From the NCBI RefSeq assembly GCF_004005375.1, contig NZ_RZUF01000013.1, forward strand, positions 62,001-126,000: 64,000 bases of DNA. The letters run 5' to 3'. The position numbers and the translations under genes are program-made. Origin of the DNA: Rheinheimera sediminis. GTDB lineage: Bacteria > Pseudomonadota > Gammaproteobacteria > Enterobacterales > Alteromonadaceae. Within the stretch, counting starts at the first letter, position 1. The number at the start of each line of letters is the position of its first letter. The notes under the pieces are model-generated. The model was given only the letters and a program-made list of their open reading frames with translations, was not told the origin of the DNA and did not search any database. This document shows positions 1 to 9,085 of the stretch, in pieces.

Positions 1-53
1 GGTTTTCCAATTAATCCAATAGTTTGAAATGCGCTACCAGGGTTTTGACTCAT
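1..53 (-). CDS. nadK: NAD kinase, N-terminal fragment (cut by window start)
   Basis: Reading leftward from the ATG at 53-51 gives MSQNPGSAFQTIGLIGKP before the window ends. The phenylalanine/isoleucine-glycine opening strand (IGLIGKP) matches the start of bacterial NAD kinases, which phosphorylate NAD to NADP in the cytoplasm. An AAGGA-type ribosome site lies just upstream on the same strand. nadK divergent from the heat-shock gene grpE is a common gammaproteobacterial arrangement, and here hrcA-grpE follows to the right. Only 17 codons are visible, so the call rests on this short start plus context. Confidence 0.72.
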   Translation of the reverse strand, partial: MSQNPGSAFQTIGLIGK

Positions 54-143
54 GAGTGTTCCTTTCAAAGTGCAAATGCAGTATACCCATAGTTTGCTGC
101 ATGGAACAGCTTTGTGCAGTTGGGCCTGTGACAAAGCATGAGG

Positions 144-171
144 CTTGAATTTTTTAATAAAGTCCCCACAA
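144..171 (+). promoter_or_regulatory. sigma-32 (heat-shock) promoter of hrcA-grpE
   Basis: CTTGAA at 144-149 is followed after 14 bases by CCCCACA at 164-170. This fits the RpoH consensus (CTTGAA, 13-15 bases, CCCCATnT). It lies about 60 bases before the hrcA start. No CIRCE operator (TTAGCACTC-N9-GAGTGCTAA) is visible nearby, so HrcA itself may not repress this operon from a standard site. Confidence 0.75.
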
Positions 172-232
172 TGCAGGATGATAGTTAAGCATTAGTGGAT
201 GAGTCGTCTTTTTAACCGGAGTGAGAGTTGTA

Positions 233-1258
233 GTGGTTCAGTTAACCAGACCAGAACTGATATTAAAACTCATAGTCGAGCAGTATTTGACGGACGGCAT
301 GCCTGTGTCCTCTAAGTTGCTCTGTGAGCAGTCAGAACTTGGCGTCAGTTCCGCTACAGTGCGAAACACTATGATGCTGCTTGAGCAGCAAGGTTTTATC
401 CGTTCTCCTCATACTTCGGCTGGCAGGGTGCCAACGACCTCAGGTATACGTTTATTTATCGATAAAATGCTGCAGTTTGAACCTTTAACTGGCCGCTGGT
501 TGGATGCTATACAGGTCAACTTACCTCCTCAGTTGCCTGTGTCTTTGTTGTGTCAGCAAGCCGGGCAATTACTGGCAAACCTGACAGGTATGGTCAGTAT
601 TGTCAGTTCACCTAAGGAACAAGGGCGGGTGATCCGGCAGGTTGATTTAGTTCGTCTGGCGACACAGCGTCTGTTACTTGTAGTGATAGACGAAGACGGC
701 GATATTTTACACCGCGTGCTCTTTTATGACGATTTAATAGATAATCCAACCTTGAGCCGGGTCTTGTGTTTACTGAACGCAGCTTTATGCGGTCAGGATT
801 GGCTGGACGGCATTTCCCGCTTAGCTCTAATAGCCAGGCAAGAATGCGGAGCTGTGCAGGCTTTAGTGAAAACAGCCATGGCACAACTGAGTCTCGACGA
901 GATGCAACAGCATCAGCCACTGATTTATGGCCAGCATCAATTAATGCAGGCCAGCGACTATCACCGTGATCCGCAATTGCAGCAAGTGATAGAACTCTTG
1001 GATAATCCGGCTTGTCTGGTGCAGTTATTAACACCCGTCACTCAGGATAACCAACCTAAGCTGATACTGGGACGAGAGTCTGGTATCGAACCTTTAGCCA
1101 AGGTGAGTTTGATTTGTGCGCGCTATCGTTCGGAGCCACATGGCTTTATTGCTTTGCTCGGCCCCAGACGTATGAACTACAGTCGTTTTGTACCTTTAGT
1201 CGAAGCTGTAGCACAACAAATGTTTTTTAACTTGAATCATCTTAATCAATCCCCATAA
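233..1258 (+). CDS. hrcA: Heat-inducible transcription repressor HrcA
   Basis: About 341 residues. HrcA is a dimeric repressor that binds CIRCE elements at chaperone operons and is kept active by GroEL. The N-terminal winged helix is clear (LTRPELILKLIVEQYL, then the ...SSATVRNTMMLLEQQGF helix and the SPHTSAGRVPT wing), followed by the GAF-like and inserted dimerisation regions and a C-terminal LLGPRRMNYSR motif typical of the family. A GTG at 221 is also possible, but the GTG at 233 has GAGAG five bases upstream and gives the more natural start MVQLTRPEL. grpE follows after 29 bases, so the two form an operon. E. coli lacks hrcA; some Alteromonadales and Xanthomonadales keep it. Confidence 0.93.
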   Translation: MVQLTRPELILKLIVEQYLTDGMPVSSKLLCEQSELGVSSATVRNTMMLLEQQGFIRSPHTSAGRVPTTSGIRLFIDKMLQFEPLTGRWLDAIQVNLPPQLPVSLLCQQAGQLLANLTGMVSIVSSPKEQGRVIRQVDLVRLATQRLLLVVIDEDGDILHRVLFYDDLIDNPTLSRVLCLLNAALCGQDWLDGISRLALIARQECGAVQALVKTAMAQLSLDEMQQHQPLIYGQHQLMQASDYHRDPQLQQVIELLDNPACLVQLLTPVTQDNQPKLILGRESGIEPLAKVSLICARYRSEPHGFIALLGPRRMNYSRFVPLVEAVAQQMFFNLNHLNQSP

Positions 1259-1287
1259 TAAACCAACCTATGGTGGAGTAGTAACTA

Positions 1288-1857
1288 ATGAGCGAGCAAG
1301 ATAAAGTGCAAACTGAACAACAACAGGCTGCGGAAGCAGCGGCAGAGCAAGAAGTGGTAGAACTGACGCCGGAGCAGGAACTTATTGCAAAGTTGGATGC
1401 GGAATTACAGCAGGCAAAAGCCCAGTTGGCAGAGCAGCATGATTTAATGCTTAGAATAAAAGCTGAAGCAGACAACAGCCGTCGTCGTTCAGCCATGGAC
1501 GTTGAAAAAGCCCATAAATTTGCGCTGGAGCGTTTCGCTGGTGATTTATTGCCAGTGGTAGACAACCTCGAGCGTGCTTTAACTTTCTTAAATCGTGAAG
1601 ATGAAAACCAAAAAGCTCTGGGTGAAGGTGTGGATTTAACCTTGAAGGGTTTACTGGATACACTGTCAAAAAACGGTGTGCAGCAAATCGACCCACAAGG
1701 TCAGCCCTTTAATCCTGAATTCCATCAGGCCATGTCTATTCAGCCAAGCGCTGATGTAGCACCAAATACAGTGACTTTTGTGATGCAAAAAGGCTATGAA
1801 CTGAATGGTCGTTTAGTACGTCCTGCTATGGTGGGTGTATCGAAAGCTGTTGAATAA
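1288..1857 (+). CDS. grpE: Nucleotide exchange factor GrpE
   Basis: 189 residues, normal length. GrpE is the dimeric nucleotide exchange factor and thermosensor for DnaK. The protein has an acidic, glutamine-rich disordered start, a long coiled coil (about residues 25-75), the conserved central RFAGDLLPVVDNLERAL segment and the C-terminal beta domain ending GRLVRPAMVGVSK. GGAG at 1274-1277 serves the ATG. It is the second gene behind the sigma-32 promoter and is closed by a strong terminator. dnaK and dnaJ are not in the window. Confidence 0.97.
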   Translation: MSEQDKVQTEQQQAAEAAAEQEVVELTPEQELIAKLDAELQQAKAQLAEQHDLMLRIKAEADNSRRRSAMDVEKAHKFALERFAGDLLPVVDNLERALTFLNREDENQKALGEGVDLTLKGLLDTLSKNGVQQIDPQGQPFNPEFHQAMSIQPSADVAPNTVTFVMQKGYELNGRLVRPAMVGVSKAVE

Positions 1858-1870
1858 CAAGTAACAGCTT

Positions 1871-1928
1871 AAAAATGAGCTCAGCTCGATTATTCATTAG
1901 AAATAATCTGATCTGAGCTCATTTTTTT
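1871..1928 (+). terminator. Rho-independent terminator after grpE
   Basis: Perfect 14-base arms (AAAAATGAGCTCAG at 1871-1884 and its complement at 1913-1926) enclose a loop that holds a smaller ATTATT/AATAAT stem. A run of eight Ts ends the structure. Confidence 0.9.
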
Positions 1929-1977
1929 TGCTTACAATAGCGCTATTCGCACTGTAGGCATTTGTAAAGGAATCTTT

Positions 1978-3258
1978 TTGTCTGAGCTTGAGTCTGGTAC
2001 GGCGCCAACGGCGCAATCTGTTGCTGAACTGGTGCTTTGTCGCCATTGCGATCTATTGCAACAATTGCCGCTGTTAGCCATTGGGCAGGAAGCCGCCTGT
2101 AGCCGCTGTGGTTATTTACTGGATATGCGACAAAAAGACCCGATATTGCGGCCTGTGCTCTACGCCATAAGCTCACTATTTATGCTTATTCTGGCGAATC
2201 TTTTTCCTTTTATTGGTATGGATGTCGCAGGTAACATCCATATCATGAGCTTTTTTGATACTTCCTCTGTGTTGTTTGATGAACATCAGCAATGGTTGGC
2301 TGTGCTGGTTTGGTTATTTATTCAGGCCATACCGGCTTTTTGTATGCTGGCCGTCATTTATATCAAGCTCGGCATGGTGCGCCGGGTTCGGGGCTTAGTC
2401 TGGACGGCACGAGTGCTCTATATGCTCAAGCCCTGGAGCATGGTGGATATTTTCCTGATTGGTATTCTGGTCGCTTTTGTCAAACTAGTGGTGTACGCCG
2501 ATATTTCTGTGGGCATGAGTTTCTGGGCTTTTTGTTTGTTCTGTCTTCTGCATTTACGAACTTTTCAGGTCATAGACCGTCATGCCTTGTGGGAGTCTAT
2601 AGCACCGGCACCGCAACCTGTTTCTGCTGAATACGCAGGACGCACAGGAGTTTCACTGAACATGGCCAGTTGTAGTTGTTGCACAGCCATAGTGCCACTG
2701 GAGCAAAAGTATTGTGATCGTTGTGGCACTAAAGTTACAGCCCGCATTCCAGCCAGTTTACAAAAAACTCTGGCTTGGCTGATCACTGCAAGCTTGTTAT
2801 ACATTCCGGCTAACTTGTTGCCTATTATGGAAACGGTGTCTTTGGGCAGCAGTGTTCAGTCGACTATCATCAGCGGTATTATATTGATGTGGCAGGACGG
2901 TGCTTATCCTGTAGCTATTGTGATTTTATTAGCCAGCGTTGTAGTGCCAGTGGTAAAAATAGTGGTGATGTTTTGGTTGTGCTATCTGGCTAGTCATTCC
3001 GGACATAAAAGACAATTGCTGTCGACCCGGGTGTATTTATTGGTTGATTGGATAGGGCGTTGGTCTATGGTGGACGTGCTGGTGGTGGCGATATTGGCCG
3101 CTTTAGTTCGGTTTGATTTATTAATGGGCGTGTATCCAGGTATGGGAGCTATTATTTTTGCGACTGTGGTCATTGCTACTATGTTTGCTGCTATGAGTTT
3201 TGACCCACGTTTGTTGTGGGACCAACGCAATAAAAAAGAGGAGCTACGACGTGGCTAA
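1978..3258 (+). CDS. pqiA: PqiA family integral membrane protein
   Basis: 426 residues, the inner-membrane partner of an MCE-type lipid transport system that bridges inner and outer membrane. It has two cytoplasmic zinc-ribbon-like modules, each before a block of four membrane helices: C21/C24/C41/C44 and C232/C235/C246/C249. The internal duplication matches PqiA/LetA. The start is a TTG with AAAGGA six bases upstream; no ATG is available in frame nearby. The end overlaps pqiB by 8 bases, so translation is probably coupled. Known PqiA proteins are paraquat/SoxRS induced in E. coli; no SoxR box was identified here. Confidence 0.9.
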   Translation: MSELESGTAPTAQSVAELVLCRHCDLLQQLPLLAIGQEAACSRCGYLLDMRQKDPILRPVLYAISSLFMLILANLFPFIGMDVAGNIHIMSFFDTSSVLFDEHQQWLAVLVWLFIQAIPAFCMLAVIYIKLGMVRRVRGLVWTARVLYMLKPWSMVDIFLIGILVAFVKLVVYADISVGMSFWAFCLFCLLHLRTFQVIDRHALWESIAPAPQPVSAEYAGRTGVSLNMASCSCCTAIVPLEQKYCDRCGTKVTARIPASLQKTLAWLITASLLYIPANLLPIMETVSLGSSVQSTIISGIILMWQDGAYPVAIVILLASVVVPVVKIVVMFWLCYLASHSGHKRQLLSTRVYLLVDWIGRWSMVDVLVVAILAALVRFDLLMGVYPGMGAIIFATVVIATMFAAMSFDPRLLWDQRNKKEELRRG

Positions 3259-5005
3259 GACACAAGGGCGGGTGGCTGCGGTGAAAAAAATCCGACAACT
3301 ATCACCCATCTGGATAGTACCGGTAATGGCTGTTGTTATCGGTATCTGGATGTTGTACTACACCCAAAAGAATCAGGGACCAGTCATCACGCTGGTCACT
3401 CTGAATGCTGAAGGCATAGTGGCAGGTAAAACTCAGATCAAAAGCCGCAGTGTGGATATAGGCAGGGTTGAATCAGTTCAGCTTTCAGAAGACTTAAGTA
3501 AAGTTTTGATCAAAGCCCGCATGGATCCCGGTCTTGAATCTCTGTTAAACGAAGATTCACAGCTGTGGGTGGTCAAACCTACTGTGGGACGAGGAGGCGT
3601 CAGTGGCTTAAGTACTTTATTATCCGGTGCCTATATCGAGTTGCAACCAGGTAAAGCTACAGTACAAAAATACTATTACGAATTACTCGACAGTCCACCT
3701 ATAGCACCGGCTGATGCGCCAGGGGTGCGAGTGACTTTGCTGAGTGACGATGCGACTGCTTTGGCTGTAGGCGATCCTGTTTTGTATCACGGTTATGCTG
3801 TGGGCACGGTAGAGACAAGTAACTTTGTTGCTGAACTGGGCCATATGACTTATCAGCTGTTTGTGAGGGCACCTTACGATGCTTTGGTCACAGAGAATGT
3901 AAGGTTCTGGCAAGCCAGCGGTATGGCGTTAGATGTCTCGGCGCAAGGTGTACGGGTTGAATTAGCTTCTGTAGCCACATTGCTCAGTGGCGGCGTACAT
4001 TTTGCTGTGTTGGACGGCTGGCCAGCAGGAGATAAAGTCAGCAACAATACTGAGTTTCAGCTGTTTAAAAATCCCAAGGCCATCAAAGAGGGCTTGTATA
4101 CCGAATACAACGAATACCTGATGTTTTTTGACGAGTCGATCCGTGGTTTAAGTGCAGGCGCGCCTCTGGAATACAAAGGAATACGTATTGGTACCGTAGC
4201 TGTAGCTCCTTACTTTTTTAATATGGACAATCCTCTGGATATTGCCTTTAAACGCGGCATCCCTGTCCTGGTGCGGGTAGAAGCTGGGCGCCTTGCCGGA
4301 GAAATGAGCCTGAAAAAGCTGGCACAGGAATTAGAGAGCGCGGTACAGCAAGGTCTAAGGGCTGTGCTTAAAACAGGCAGCTTGCTAACCGGAGCTTTAT
4401 ATATAGAGCTGGAGCAAAGAGAGATGCAGCTTGGATCTTCCCAAGCAGATTTGGTTATGCCTGATGTTGTTGCTGCAGATCACTCAGATCAGGTCGAGGT
4501 CGAGATTGCACAGCCTCCGGCCTTTTCTGGCGAGGGACCTGGTACTGAGTCTTATGCTTTAGCAGAGTATGCGGGTTTAAAAATTATGCCGACGGCACCC
4601 AGCGGCTTAGCGAATATTGAGCAGAAAGTGCTACAAGTGTTAGATAAAGTCAATCGTTTACCTGTTGAAGAGGTGTTGACACAAAGTTCTGCGACTTTGG
4701 TACAAAGTGAAAAAATGCTGAAAAACGCAGAGCAACTGATCCAGTCATTGGATCAACTGGTGAAGAATAATGCGGTACAGCAATTGCCTGCTGATCTTCA
4801 GCAAAGTCTGGCTGAATTGCGTAAAACTCTGGCGGGCTTTTCGCCTGGTTCACCGGCCTATGAGCGCTTAAATGGTAATTTGCAGTCGATGGACCAGTTG
4901 CTCCGGGATTTACAACCCGTGATTAAAACTATGAATAGTCAAAGTAACTCATTGATTTTTAATGCTGATCTTCCTAAAGATCCAGAACCAGAGAAGGGCA
5001 ACTAA
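3251..5005 (+). CDS. pqiB: PqiB family MCE-domain protein
   Basis: 584 residues from the GTG at 3251, chosen because GAGGAG precedes it and because the longer alternative runs into pqiA in another frame. One N-terminal membrane helix (about residues 15-35) anchors a periplasmic chain with three MCE/MlaD domains (each starting like VTLVTLNAEGIVAGKTQI or FDESIRGLSAGAPLEYKG) and a C-terminal coiled region. In E. coli PqiB forms a hexameric tube for lipid passage between membranes. It is placed between pqiA and the lipoprotein pqiC, with overlaps at both ends. Confidence 0.92.
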   Translation: MAKTQGRVAAVKKIRQLSPIWIVPVMAVVIGIWMLYYTQKNQGPVITLVTLNAEGIVAGKTQIKSRSVDIGRVESVQLSEDLSKVLIKARMDPGLESLLNEDSQLWVVKPTVGRGGVSGLSTLLSGAYIELQPGKATVQKYYYELLDSPPIAPADAPGVRVTLLSDDATALAVGDPVLYHGYAVGTVETSNFVAELGHMTYQLFVRAPYDALVTENVRFWQASGMALDVSAQGVRVELASVATLLSGGVHFAVLDGWPAGDKVSNNTEFQLFKNPKAIKEGLYTEYNEYLMFFDESIRGLSAGAPLEYKGIRIGTVAVAPYFFNMDNPLDIAFKRGIPVLVRVEAGRLAGEMSLKKLAQELESAVQQGLRAVLKTGSLLTGALYIELEQREMQLGSSQADLVMPDVVAADHSDQVEVEIAQPPAFSGEGPGTESYALAEYAGLKIMPTAPSGLANIEQKVLQVLDKVNRLPVEEVLTQSSATLVQSEKMLKNAEQLIQSLDQLVKNNAVQQLPADLQQSLAELRKTLAGFSPGSPAYERLNGNLQSMDQLLRDLQPVIKTMNSQSNSLIFNADLPKDPEPEKGN

Positions 5006-5568
5006 TGCGTTATTTAGTTTTTGTATTTTTGAGTCTGTCTCTGGCCGGTTGTGGTAGTTCAGCTTCACAACTGCAGTATTACCGTCTACCCGCTGTCGCT
5101 GTGAAAGCGCCGCAAGTGGACAGCAGCAAAGTGCTGGTGATAGAACCTGTGATGGTAGCCAGCTACTTAAACAGCAATGCTCTGGTGTATCAGAACAATG
5201 CTGTGAATCTGCAATTGACCCGCACTCACCAATGGGCTGAAGCTTTGGATCAGCAGCTGAGCCGCAATTTACAGGCTCATTTATCCGCAGCTTTAACTGA
5301 CTGGCGCGTGACCCAACAGGTCAGCAGTTCCGGCGACAGCCGTCTGACCGTACAGGTAACGCAGTTTCATACGACTGCGGATGGACAAGTCTTGATCAGT
5401 GGTCAGGCGCATGTGTTGTCAGGTGCTGTGGTTAGACAATTGCCTTTTGAGTTGCAATTACCTATTGCTGATGATGGTTATGACGAAGTAGTCAAAACCT
5501 TGGGCGAAGGCTGGAGTCAGGTCGCAAGCCAGATAGCTGTTATGATCACAGAAAGTCCTGCTTCTTAG
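5005..5568 (+). CDS. pqiC: PqiC family outer-membrane lipoprotein
   Basis: 187 residues. A lipoprotein signal with lipobox LAGC (Cys at about residue 16) is followed by an ABC-type auxiliary (DUF330) fold: ...LQYYRLPAV near the start and the YLNSNALVYQ motif. PqiC is the outer-membrane ring that docks the PqiB tube. The ATG overlaps the pqiB stop (TAATG), as expected for a coupled operon. Confidence 0.9.
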   Translation: MRYLVFVFLSLSLAGCGSSASQLQYYRLPAVAVKAPQVDSSKVLVIEPVMVASYLNSNALVYQNNAVNLQLTRTHQWAEALDQQLSRNLQAHLSAALTDWRVTQQVSSSGDSRLTVQVTQFHTTADGQVLISGQAHVLSGAVVRQLPFELQLPIADDGYDEVVKTLGEGWSQVASQIAVMITESPAS

Positions 5569-5616
5569 TTTTTTTGCCTACAGATAACTGCTTCGCCCGG
5601 TTTCAACAACATAACG

Positions 5617-5648
5617 AGCCCTGCCTTATTGGTGGGGTTTGTTTTTTT
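5617..5648 (+). terminator. Rho-independent terminator after pqiC
   Basis: CCCTGCC (5619-5625) pairs with GGTGGGG (5631-5637), including two G-U pairs, around a TTATT loop. A T-rich run follows. Confidence 0.7.
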
Positions 5649-5859
5649 AAGACTTCTGGTTGACTTCAGCTTTTTATGGCTACTAAAGTAGATGTTTAGA
5701 TTCTTAGCTGTCTAAATGGCTATTTCTTGCCTTTGTCAATAGAGTTACGTATAAGTTGTATAAATAACAGCCATCAATCAAAGTGATTAAGTAATGGCTT
5801 ATGTTCTTCAGAGAAAACTGCTATTAATCAATACAACTATTTTACGGAGAGGACACAAG

Positions 5860-6114
5860 ATGGACGCTGAGCAACAAGTAGGTGTATTACTGTTGGAAGC
5901 AGCTGTGTTGATGGTCGTGGGCATGGGTGTTGTTTTTGGTTTTTTGATGGTATTGGTTTTTGCCGTTCAAGCGATGTCCAGATTACTCAAGCATTCCGGT
6001 CCGGCAGCAACAACTGCTGCTGTTGCAACAACCCAGTCGGCGGCAGTGCCCGCTGCTGTTGTTGCAGCTATTAGTGTAGCTATTGAACATCATCAAAAAC
6101 AAAATAAGGGATAA
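5860..6114 (+). CDS. oadG: Oxaloacetate decarboxylase gamma subunit
   Basis: 84 residues from the ATG at 5860, which has GGAGAGGA at 5846-5853. A longer frame starting at 5794 exists but lacks a ribosome site. The protein is one N-terminal membrane helix (about residues 12-38) followed by an Ala/Thr-rich linker and a short His-containing tail. OadG holds the membrane complex together and binds zinc. It is the first gene of oadGAB, the usual order in gammaproteobacteria, with oadA 2 bases downstream. Confidence 0.9.
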   Translation: MDAEQQVGVLLLEAAVLMVVGMGVVFGFLMVLVFAVQAMSRLLKHSGPAATTAAVATTQSAAVPAAVVAAISVAIEHHQKQNKG

Positions 6115-6116
6115 AC

Positions 6117-7904
6117 ATGAGCCAACCATTGTTACTGACTGAGCTGGTGCTCAGAGACGCCCATCAATCCCTATTAGCCACCCGCCTGCGTTTAGAGGAT
6201 ATGCTACCTATCGCAGCCAAACTGGATCAAGTGGGCTACTGGTCGATGGAATCCTGGGGTGGGGCTACTTTTGATGCCTGCATTCGTTATTTAGGAGAAG
6301 ACCCATGGCACCGCTTACGTGAGCTGAAAAAAGCCATGCCCAATACCAAGCAACAAATGCTGCTGCGGGGCCAGAATTTGTTAGGCTACCGTCACTATGC
6401 CGACGATGTAGTGCAAGCTTTTGTTGAGCGCTCTTTTGCCAATGGTATAGACGTATTCCGAATTTTTGATGCCATGAATGACGTGCGCAATCTGCAGACC
6501 GCTGTGGCTGCTGCTGTCAAAGTTGGAGCTCATGCTCAGGGAACTTTGTCTTATACAGTCAGCCCGGTGCATACCATTGATGGTTGGCTGGATATGGCGA
6601 TGCAGCTCGAAGATATGGGCTGCCATTCTATTTGTATTAAAGATATGGCCGGTTTACTGAAGCCTTATGTTGCGGAAGAGCTGATCACCCGCTTAAAAGA
6701 AAGGGTGAAGCTACCTATAGCGATGCAGTGTCACGCAACCACAGGCTTGAGTACTGCTACCTATCAAAAAGCTATTGATGCCGGCATTGATATGCTCGAC
6801 ACCGCAATTTCGTCTATGAGTATGACCTATGGCCACAGTGCAACAGAAACTATGGTTGCTATCACTGAAGGCACTGCGCGGGATACAGGCTTGAATTTAG
6901 TCTTGCTTGAAGAAATTGCTGCTTATTTCCGTGATGTACGGACCAAATACGCTCAGTTTGAAGGTTCGCTCAAAGGCGTGGACGCCCGTATTTTATTGGC
7001 TCAGGTGCCAGGTGGCATGTTAACCAATATGGAAAGCCAGCTGAAAGAGCAGGGTGCTTTAGACAAAATGGATTTAGTGTTGACTGAAATTCCTAAAGTT
7101 CGCAAAGAGTTAGGTTATTTACCACTGGTGACTCCCACATCACAGATTGTAGGTACTCAAGCTGTATTGAATGTGTTATCCGGTGAGCGTTATAAAACCA
7201 TCACCAAAGAAACTGCTGCTGTGCTCAAAGGAGAATACGGTTCAACACCAGCTCCTGTAGATCTGGCATTGCAGCAGCGGGTACTGGCTGGTGCAGCAGC
7301 TATTGTCTGTCGTCCGGCCGATTTATTACAGCCTGAACTTGACTCATTAACTACTGAGCTTGAGAGCAAAACTCAGGAGCTGCAACTGAAATTGGCGCAA
7401 GACAAGATTGATGATGTCTTGACCTACGCTTTATTCCCACAGGTAGGCTTAAAGTTTTTGTTGCACAGAGGTGATGCATCGAAGTTTGAACCTGCACCTG
7501 GTCAACAAAAGCCGGCAAACCCGACGAACGCTCAGGTGGAGCAAGTCAACAACACTGCCTCCGCTGTGGGTGTTTACAGCGTCAAAGTGGATGGCAAGGT
7601 GTATCAGGTTGAAGTTGGACCCGCTGGTGCAGTGCAGCAGATCAAAGCCGTAGTGGGTGAGACTATTCCACAATCGGCCAGCATTCAGCCTGCCAGCAAG
7701 TTAAACTCGCCTTTGGCCGGCAATATACTGGCGCTTAAAGTCAGTGTGGGTCAGCAGGTGGAGGCGGGACAAGTGGTACTGTTAATGGAAGCTATGAAAA
7801 TGGAGACTGAAATTCGTGCCAGCCAGTCGGGTATTGTCAGTCAAATTCATATTAGTGTTGGGTCTGCAGTCACTACCGGCGATCTGCTGGTTAGTTTTGC
7901 CTGA
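6117..7904 (+). CDS. oadA: Oxaloacetate decarboxylase alpha subunit (biotin carboxyltransferase)
   Basis: 595 residues. The alpha subunit transfers the carboxyl group of oxaloacetate to biotin, giving pyruvate; the beta subunit then decarboxylates biotin and exports Na+. The carboxyltransferase barrel opens with LRDAHQS and carries the metal-binding QCHATTG motif. A conserved PYC_OADA region and an Ala/Pro-rich linker follow, and a biotinyl domain ends the protein with MEAMKMET, biotinyl lysine K561. This is the family's full length. Confidence 0.97.
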   Translation: MSQPLLLTELVLRDAHQSLLATRLRLEDMLPIAAKLDQVGYWSMESWGGATFDACIRYLGEDPWHRLRELKKAMPNTKQQMLLRGQNLLGYRHYADDVVQAFVERSFANGIDVFRIFDAMNDVRNLQTAVAAAVKVGAHAQGTLSYTVSPVHTIDGWLDMAMQLEDMGCHSICIKDMAGLLKPYVAEELITRLKERVKLPIAMQCHATTGLSTATYQKAIDAGIDMLDTAISSMSMTYGHSATETMVAITEGTARDTGLNLVLLEEIAAYFRDVRTKYAQFEGSLKGVDARILLAQVPGGMLTNMESQLKEQGALDKMDLVLTEIPKVRKELGYLPLVTPTSQIVGTQAVLNVLSGERYKTITKETAAVLKGEYGSTPAPVDLALQQRVLAGAAAIVCRPADLLQPELDSLTTELESKTQELQLKLAQDKIDDVLTYALFPQVGLKFLLHRGDASKFEPAPGQQKPANPTNAQVEQVNNTASAVGVYSVKVDGKVYQVEVGPAGAVQQIKAVVGETIPQSASIQPASKLNSPLAGNILALKVSVGQQVEAGQVVLLMEAMKMETEIRASQSGIVSQIHISVGSAVTTGDLLVSFA

Positions 7905-7913
7905 GGATAGATC

Positions 7914-9044
7914 ATGGATGCTTTGTTAACATTGATTGATTCTACAGGGTTGGTGCACTTGACCTGGCCAGCTCTGGTTATGATGGCGGTGGGTTTTTTG
8001 TTGTTGTATCTTGCCATAGCTAAAGGTTTTGAACCTTTGTTACTGATCCCTATTGGTTTCGGCGCAATTTTAACCAATATTCCTCTGGCTGGAATGGGCG
8101 AAGCTGGTGGTTTGTTGTATTCCATTTATCAGGTGGGTATTGAAAGTGGCGTTTTCCCGTTATTGATCTTTTTAGGCGTTGGAGCTTTAACCGACTTCAG
8201 TGCGTTAATCGCCAACCCTAAAATGTTGTTGCTGGGTGCTGCAGCTCAGTTTGGTATTTTTTCTACCTTGTTGGGCGCTATTGCTCTGAACTGGGTGCCA
8301 GGTTTAAGTTTCTCGATGCAGGAAGCTGCAGCTATTGCCATTATTGGCGGAGCGGACGGCCCTACCGCTATCTTTTTAGCGTCAAAACTGGCGCCTGAAT
8401 TATTGGGGGCTATAGCTGTGGCCGCTTATTCTTATATGGCGCTGGTACCTATCATTCAGCCGCCTATTATGCGGGCTTTAACCAGTGTAGAAGAGCGCAA
8501 AATCAAAATGGCTCAGTTGAGACAAGTCAGTCAAAAGGAGAAAATCATTTTCCCTTTGCTGGTGCTGATTTTAACTTTCCTGTTTTTGCCAACAGCTGCA
8601 CCTTTGATTGGTATGTTTTGTCTGGGCAATTTAATTCGCGAGGCCGGAGTGGTGGAGCGTTTATCTAAAACAGCACAAAACGAGCTGATTAATATAGTGA
8701 CTATCTTTTTAGGTTTAGCCGTAGGCTCCAAGTTAAGTGCGGATCAATTTCTGACCACTCAGACCTTGGGCATTCTGCTGTTGGGTGCCGTGGCTTTTGG
8801 GATTGGTACTGCATCGGGGGTGTTGATGGCCAAGCTGATGAATAAACTATCCAAAGATCCGGTCAATCCATTGATTGGCGCAGCTGGTGTTTCAGCTGTA
8901 CCTATGTCGGCTCGTGTTGCGAACAAAGTGGGTTTGGAAGCTGACCCGCATAACTTCTTGCTGATGCATGCAATGGGTCCGAATGTGGCTGGTGTGATAG
9001 GTTCAGCAGTAGCTGCCGGTATTTTGCTGGCGCTGCTGCAGTAA
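7914..9044 (+). CDS. oadB: Oxaloacetate decarboxylase beta subunit, Na+ pump
   Basis: 376 residues, a polytopic inner-membrane protein of about nine helices. It couples decarboxylation of carboxybiotin to Na+ export. The conserved [10 protein letters not shown] segment and the [15 protein letters not shown] helix carry the ion-pathway residues of the family. Its length is shorter than the 430-residue enterobacterial proteins but normal for the marine-type subfamily. GAGG lies before the ATG and the gene is 9 bases after oadA. Confidence 0.96.
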   Translation: MDALLTLIDSTGLVHLTWPALVMMAVGFLLLYLAIAKGFEPLLLIPIGFGAILTNIPLAGMGEAGGLLYSIYQVGIESGVFPLLIFLGVGALTDFSALIANPKMLLLGAAAQFGIFSTLLGAIALNWVPGLSFSMQEAAAIAIIGGADGPTAIFLASKLAPELLGAIAVAAYSYMALVPIIQPPIMRALTSVEERKIKMAQLRQVSQKEKIIFPLLVLILTFLFLPTAAPLIGMFCLGNLIREAGVVERLSKTAQNELINIVTIFLGLAVGSKLSADQFLTTQTLGILLLGAVAFGIGTASGVLMAKLMNKLSKDPVNPLIGAAGVSAVPMSARVANKVGLEADPHNFLLMHAMGPNVAGVIGSAVAAGILLALLQ

Positions 9045-9051
9045 AGTTATG

Positions 9052-9085
9052 GGTGTGGGATTTAGTTATAGCTAAATTCCACACC
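9052..9085. repeat. 14-base inverted repeat between convergent oadB and anmK
   Basis: GGTGTGGGATTTAG at 9052-9065 pairs with CTAAATTCCACACC at 9072-9085, with one G-U pair, around six bases. The right arm codes for the end of anmK. There is no T-run on either strand, so it may be a bidirectional pause or end-protecting hairpin and not a classical terminator. Confidence 0.6.

Noticed and set aside
54-220. CIRCE operator for HrcA
   Set aside because: No TTAGCACTC/GAGTGCTAA pair could be found on either strand.
5660-5764. Sigma-70 promoters for oadGAB (TTGACT near 5660, TATAAA at 5759)
   Set aside because: No pair with acceptable spacing was found, so no promoter is claimed.
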